Shown one piece after another: positions 59,981-64,000 of a stretch of 64,000 bases of DNA. Both the position numbers and the translations under genes were made by a program. This DNA comes from Pseudoneurospora amorphoporcata (Eukaryota; Ascomycota; Sordariomycetes; Sordariales; Sordariaceae), in the NCBI GenBank assembly GCA_033297205.1, contig MU859071.1, positions 124,001 through 188,000 of the forward strand, written 5' to 3'. Each line of letters opens with the position of its first letter. Positions within the stretch are counted from its first letter, which is position 1. Under the pieces are notes generated by a model. That model had not been told where the DNA came from. It saw nothing but the letters and a program-made list of their open reading frames with translations, and did no database searches.

Positions 59981-61141
59981 ATGTCCCAGAAGAAGGTTGG
60001 ATTCCGGGACGACTCCCCTTCGGGTGCGTCCCACTACTCGGATCACCAAAGGAGCGATTCCGGAGTCGGATCTCTCAGTGGTAGCGACTGCGGTGTTCCC
60101 AACAGTGATCGTCCGTATGCGCCCCGTGACTATGACGACCGTCGGGACGCTCGCGAGATCTTGCGCCTCAAGAGCGAGTTGACACAGGCGGACGACAAGA
60201 TCAAAGACCTTCAGGCCAAAGTCCAGCAACTTGAACGACTTCAAGCATCTCACATCCAGCTTAAGGTCAATCACAAGGAGGTGGTTGTGAGTGAGGCGAC
60301 ACTGCAAGCACAACTGGACGCGAAGCAAAACGAAAACGAGGTCCTGTCCGATCAGCTTACCGACTTGAAATCCAAGAACACGGAGCTAGTGCAGAAGAAT
60401 AAGGATCTTAGCAGCGAGAACACCAAGCTCAAGGAGGAGAACAAGAAGCTGCGGGAGCTCGAAGACGCCAGAAACCCCAAGGACCTAAAGGACCCCAAGG
60501 AGTCGAGCGAATCTGTCGATTCCGAAAAGATGAAGAGACCCCGGCGCAAGAGTATGTCTATGCCACCGCCATCCGACTCATCGGATGACAGGAGACCTCG
60601 CCGAAGCTCGAGCCGACGCGCTCCACATAGAGAACACGAGAAGCTGGACATGGATAATGAGTGGGAGCGACAGGTAGAGAGGGAGCGACAACTGGCACTG
60701 GCACACGAACGACCCATCATTGACGAGGAGAAGGAGCGCCTTCGCAGCCGCTTCCGCACCCGGGGTGACGACAGCGATGCCAAGAGCAGCAGCCAATCTC
60801 TCCCATCTCTCCCGCCGGCCGCTATCAGAGGCCAGCCACGGAGCAACCAGCGTGATAGCTACATTGAATCTTCTGGTCGCGGTGCACCCAGGCCACAGGT
60901 TCCAGCTCCTCAGGTGGTCTCGGGAAGAGATGTCTACGATTACTCGTATAACGCGCCCTCGTATGCAGCACCACAGTACGCGAGCATCCGCGAGCCACGC
61001 TCTGCCGCTCCTCCGGCACACCATCCCACGGTCTATGTTCCAGCGCCTGCTGGGTACGTTGACAACCGGTATGCCGTCGATGATGACTACCGTTACCACC
61101 CGCAGGCGATCGCTAGCGCAAAGATGCCACGGAGGCAGTAG
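59981..61141 (+). CDS. Hypothetical coiled-coil protein with basic-acidic linker
   Basis: The protein is 386 residues in one exon, starting at an ATG in good context (CAGCCATGTC). Residues about 57-160 form a long coiled coil (ILRLKSELTQADDKIKDLQ, then ELVQKNKDLSSENTKLKEEN). The middle (about 175-250) alternates basic Arg/Ser clusters such as MKRPRRKSMSMPP with acidic segments. The C-terminal 110 residues are Pro/Tyr/Ala/Ser-rich and likely disordered (YDYSYNAPSYAAPQYASIRE). Its layout is similar to the 51.3-kb coiled-coil protein, with reversed order of disorder and coil. I do not recognise a family. Confidence 0.78.
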   Translation: MSQKKVGFRDDSPSGASHYSDHQRSDSGVGSLSGSDCGVPNSDRPYAPRDYDDRRDAREILRLKSELTQADDKIKDLQAKVQQLERLQASHIQLKVNHKEVVVSEATLQAQLDAKQNENEVLSDQLTDLKSKNTELVQKNKDLSSENTKLKEENKKLRELEDARNPKDLKDPKESSESVDSEKMKRPRRKSMSMPPPSDSSDDRRPRRSSSRRAPHREHEKLDMDNEWERQVERERQLALAHERPIIDEEKERLRSRFRTRGDDSDAKSSSQSLPSLPPAAIRGQPRSNQRDSYIESSGRGAPRPQVPAPQVVSGRDVYDYSYNAPSYAAPQYASIREPRSAAPPAHHPTVYVPAPAGYVDNRYAVDDDYRYHPQAIASAKMPRRQ

Positions 61142-64000
61142 GTTTCTTGATCAATCGCCACGGCAATCAGCAAAAGCCATGCTCATTGTAACAAGACCCA
61201 TCTCTGGATACTTTTCTTTACTGCCTCCTCTTTTTGGTTGCTTCGCTGCAGCTGAGACGCTTTTTTTCTGCGTTTTTACCATTGCATGTCAAACATTACA
61301 TCACAACACTTCTGGACCCCCTTCCCGGATTGGCAGTCTTCGGATCTGCATCTGCACCCGGCGACAGATTGGGCTGTCGTCTCCTGCAAGGCACCTCGTT
61401 TTCGTTGGACTTTCGAAATTGGCTGGTCAGCAAGGCTCGCGCGTGGGCAGCAGGCAAACATAAGCGGACCTTCCAGGGGTCTGCTAGCACCGCTGCACCG
61501 CATTGACAGGACAGCAGCAAGCAGTCTGCCGCGCGCCAGCGGTATGTAGCACGCATTCAGACGCTGCCGCCATTCAAGGCCCAGGCCTAACGGCATCCTC
61601 CCCTCCAAACAAAACACAAGAACACGCCGGCCCCACGATCGCGCACAGCACACCCCGGCAAGAATCTTTCCTCGTTCCTGGCGCTTCCCATTCTCGTTTC
61701 GGACAGACGCCAGAAGCAGAAGAGAGAAAAAATCTCTTTTTCCCGAACCCCCTGTCAGCCATCCGACCCCGCCATCCCCAATCGGTCGACTTGCGTCCTT
61801 GGTTCCCGTTCGGGAATCGGAGGGGCAGTCCCTTCGGCCTTAGCCAAGGGGTAAGATGGGCAATCGCCCCATCAGGCTTGGTGGGCTACCCGTGCCACGC
61901 CCCCACTTTTGCACGGGTAGGGAAGGAAGGAACAAACCCGGGGAAGAAAGGAAGAAGCAATCGAGAAGGAATGACAGATTCCGACCGAGGCCAAACCCGA
62001 AACGATTTCTTCCTTATCCTTTCTCCTTCTTTCCCCTTGCCGAGCCCTTTACACGTGAGTGGACGCCAACCGGGTCTTTTTCTTGTCGTCCCGAAACACT
62101 TTCCAGCACCACTGTCACTGTCACTACACCACACATCACAGGCCGGGTCACCGACGCACACACACACACACACACACAAAAGCCTCATCACACCATGTGT
62201 TAAAGCCACAATAGTCACTGAGTGTCAGTGTCATTGTATTTTACACGGTGATGGAGGACAATCCCGGTGCCTAACCTCCGACCGACTTACTCTCCCCGCT
62301 CCGGTCGGCGACTCCACTTTCGGCATCGGCGCCGGGCCCGGGTTGCAAATCCAACTCTTAAACTTCATTCGTTACCTCGTCGGCTTACACCTGCCGAGGT
62401 TTCACTTCTGTTTCCACTTCCCTTTGTTCACTTCATCCTCGCTTTTCTACATTTCACTTCGTTTGGATAAAAGCACATTATACCCCTTGCGCGCCCAAAA
62501 ATCATGGATAGAACAACCTTTTTTTTTTTTTCCAGTTCACAATGTATACCCCATACCCCCTTTTTTGTCAATTCTTCTTCCCTTTGTAATGGATTGGATG
62601 CACATGTTATTTATGTATGGATGTATGGGCGGATGAAAAAAATGCGTTGACGATTTTGCAACGAATGGGTCATGTTATATAGATAGGTAGTCTAGAAAAG
62701 GTTATGCTGGGCGGGTGTCAAGGAGTCAATTTTAGGTTTGGAAGTTTCTTGCGCACACGCTTCTTGAGTTTTACGCCTTTCTTTTGCGGGCCGTGATGCA
62801 TGTTTTGATGTTTATTTTGATGTTTCGTTGTGTGTTTTCGCCACGGTCCCCGCACCGACTGAAGTAAAATTGCTTCAATATCATACTTTAGACCCATCCA
62901 CCACCTACCTGTATCGGTTTTGGCTCACTATGTTTTTGAACTTCTCCTCCTAGTTTGAGAAAGGTATTTCCAAGTGTCGTAAACAGGAAGGTCCGTGGAT
63001 GGCGTTGATGGGTGGGTGTAGAAGAGAAAACACCACCACGACTTCACGTTACTTGTGCTCCAGATCCGTACTACTCCCGTCGGTATGTCTCAACCAGCTG
63101 TTTCCCTAGTGTCATCATCATCTTCCTGCTCCCACCTTTGCGGCGAAACATCCAACTCGACCAAATGTGCCCTGGTCGGCAGCTCGGCCCTCGCCTGCCA
63201 GATTCCTCCTTTTGGCAGCTCTACTTGTGTTCGGGCTGCTCTAGCTCTACAAGCTTTGGGTCTTTTGGGTGTTATGATTCCGAGAGGTTGATGGCTTTGC
63301 TTGAGATTGTGGAGTGGGATCGCTGCTCTGCCTGTTCCCTCTTTTTCTTCTTTCCTTGTTGGAGAAGCCAGACGATCGAGATGACAGAAAACCCAAAGGG
63401 CAAGAGCCACCGCCGCCGTCAAAGGACGCAATCACTCTGAACCTTCCGAACTGGAACAGCCCGAGGAAAAGCAGGTGGAACTTGGACAGCCTGACGGGAG
63501 CAGAGGGTCGAGCTGACCGGGGGAGTCCGGGAGGACAGAGCCGAGCTGGCGACCGAGAGTGACGCTTACGAGTTGGACGTCTAACCCCAGCGGTGGGAGG
63601 AAGATGACTCGGGGTGGATAAAGAACCAAATGGTGGGCGTTGACATATGCATAGGATCTCCTAGAGGAACCAAGAGCTGAACAGAGTGTAGGAACACATT
63701 GATGCCATTGGATTTCCATTTCCACTACCCGCCGGTCCTTCTCCCCAAGACATGAAGATGCACTTGCCTGCGCCGATCGGAGAGTAACCGCTCAATTCTG
63801 CTTGCCGTGATTTGGTGGAAATTCGTTCGGCAGAGGATTGCTCTCTGCGAATATACGGCATGAGAGATCCAGGTGGCCACCACTTTCTTCCGGCCAAGGT
63901 GTCCCTATGGTGCAGGTGGAAAGCTGCAAGGCACATGCACACAAAGGACTACGGAAGTCCGTTGCATTTATTTCTCACATATTTGGATATTCATTTTTCC
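61142..64000. other. Right-end intergenic stretch with repeats
   Basis: No gene is supported. The long frame 61503-62636 starts at TTG, crosses a CA microsatellite (62157-62177) and poly-T runs, and has no domain. A diverged inverted duplication lies at 63050-63680. Confidence 0.45.
63050..63680. repeat. Diverged inverted duplication, about 240-bp arms
   Basis: The left arm (about 63050-63290) and the reverse complement of the right arm (about 63430-63680) share ordered blocks: ATCTTCCT followed by CTCCCACC, CATCCAACTCG versus CGTCCAACTCG, and CTGGTCGGCAGCTCGGC versus CTCGGTCGCCAGCTCGGC. The spacer is about 140 bp. Translations of both arms align (GRQLGPRLPDSS versus GRQLGSVLPDSP). Confidence 0.6.

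Noticed and set aside
61503..62636. 377-codon plus-strand frame
   Set aside because: It starts at TTG, runs through a CA microsatellite and poly-T tract, has low-complexity composition and shows no domain.
1..64000. CRISPR arrays, operons or bacterial insertion sequences
   Set aside because: Introns, tRNA introns and gene spacing show eukaryotic DNA; no spaced direct-repeat array was seen.
1..64000. Dispersed 5S rRNA gene typical of Neurospora
   Set aside because: I looked for a conserved 5' ACATACGACCAT-type start and found none.

Overview
This is a eukaryotic, filamentous-ascomycete window. Several protein genes are split by short introns with GTRNGT donors and YAG acceptors, and splicing keeps the reading frame in each. 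The tRNA genes also carry introns directly after position 37. The tRNA-Phe and tRNA-Ala bodies and the low gene density fit the Sordariomycetes, most likely the Neurospora/Sordaria lineage. CAG-to-TAG-type stops in one broken gene would fit RIP, but lineage and RIP are inferences.

Layout. Positions 1-12.7 kb hold no gene I can support. A four-finger C2H2 transcription factor (13.16-14.73 kb, four exons) follows, then an intron-containing tRNA-Phe(GAA) on the minus strand (15.86-15.95 kb). A convergent pair comes next: a secretory-pathway EF-hand protein of the Ssp120 type (19.44-20.23 kb, +) and the wybutosine-synthesis enzyme Trm12/TYW2 (20.46-22.0 kb, -), whose substrate is tRNA-Phe. From 22.9 to 25.3 kb lie a diverged duplicated segment and the C-terminal half of a short-chain dehydrogenase gene. 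Two small minus-strand genes of unknown function sit at 26.0-28.1 kb. At 29.0-31.6 kb is accessory DNA: possible transposon remnants, a tandem 70-bp promoter repeat, and a secreted-protein gene with two stops and no ATG. Threonine synthase (32.35-34.12 kb, -) and the Pps1-type dual-specificity phosphatase (38.29-40.52 kb, +) are conserved housekeeping or regulatory genes.

The most interesting segment is 41.4-44.0 kb. A 329-bp element with terminal inverted repeats and TA target duplications (a pogo/Fot1-like MITE) lies about 660 bp upstream of a four-exon gene. That gene encodes two cyanovirin-N homology (CVNH) lectin domains fused to a C-terminal region with a five-glycine zipper. This is a plausible membrane-active, carbohydrate-directed effector, but the function is inferred. 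It is followed by a frameshifted ankyrin-like pseudogene (45.6-47.35 kb) and two tandem tRNA-Ala(AGC) genes with identical exons and different introns (47.77-47.96 kb).

The right third (48-64 kb) is gene-poor. It holds two single-exon coiled-coil proteins (51.3 and 60.0 kb), a weak minus-strand ORF near 56 kb, microsatellites, and a diverged inverted duplication at 63.05-63.68 kb.
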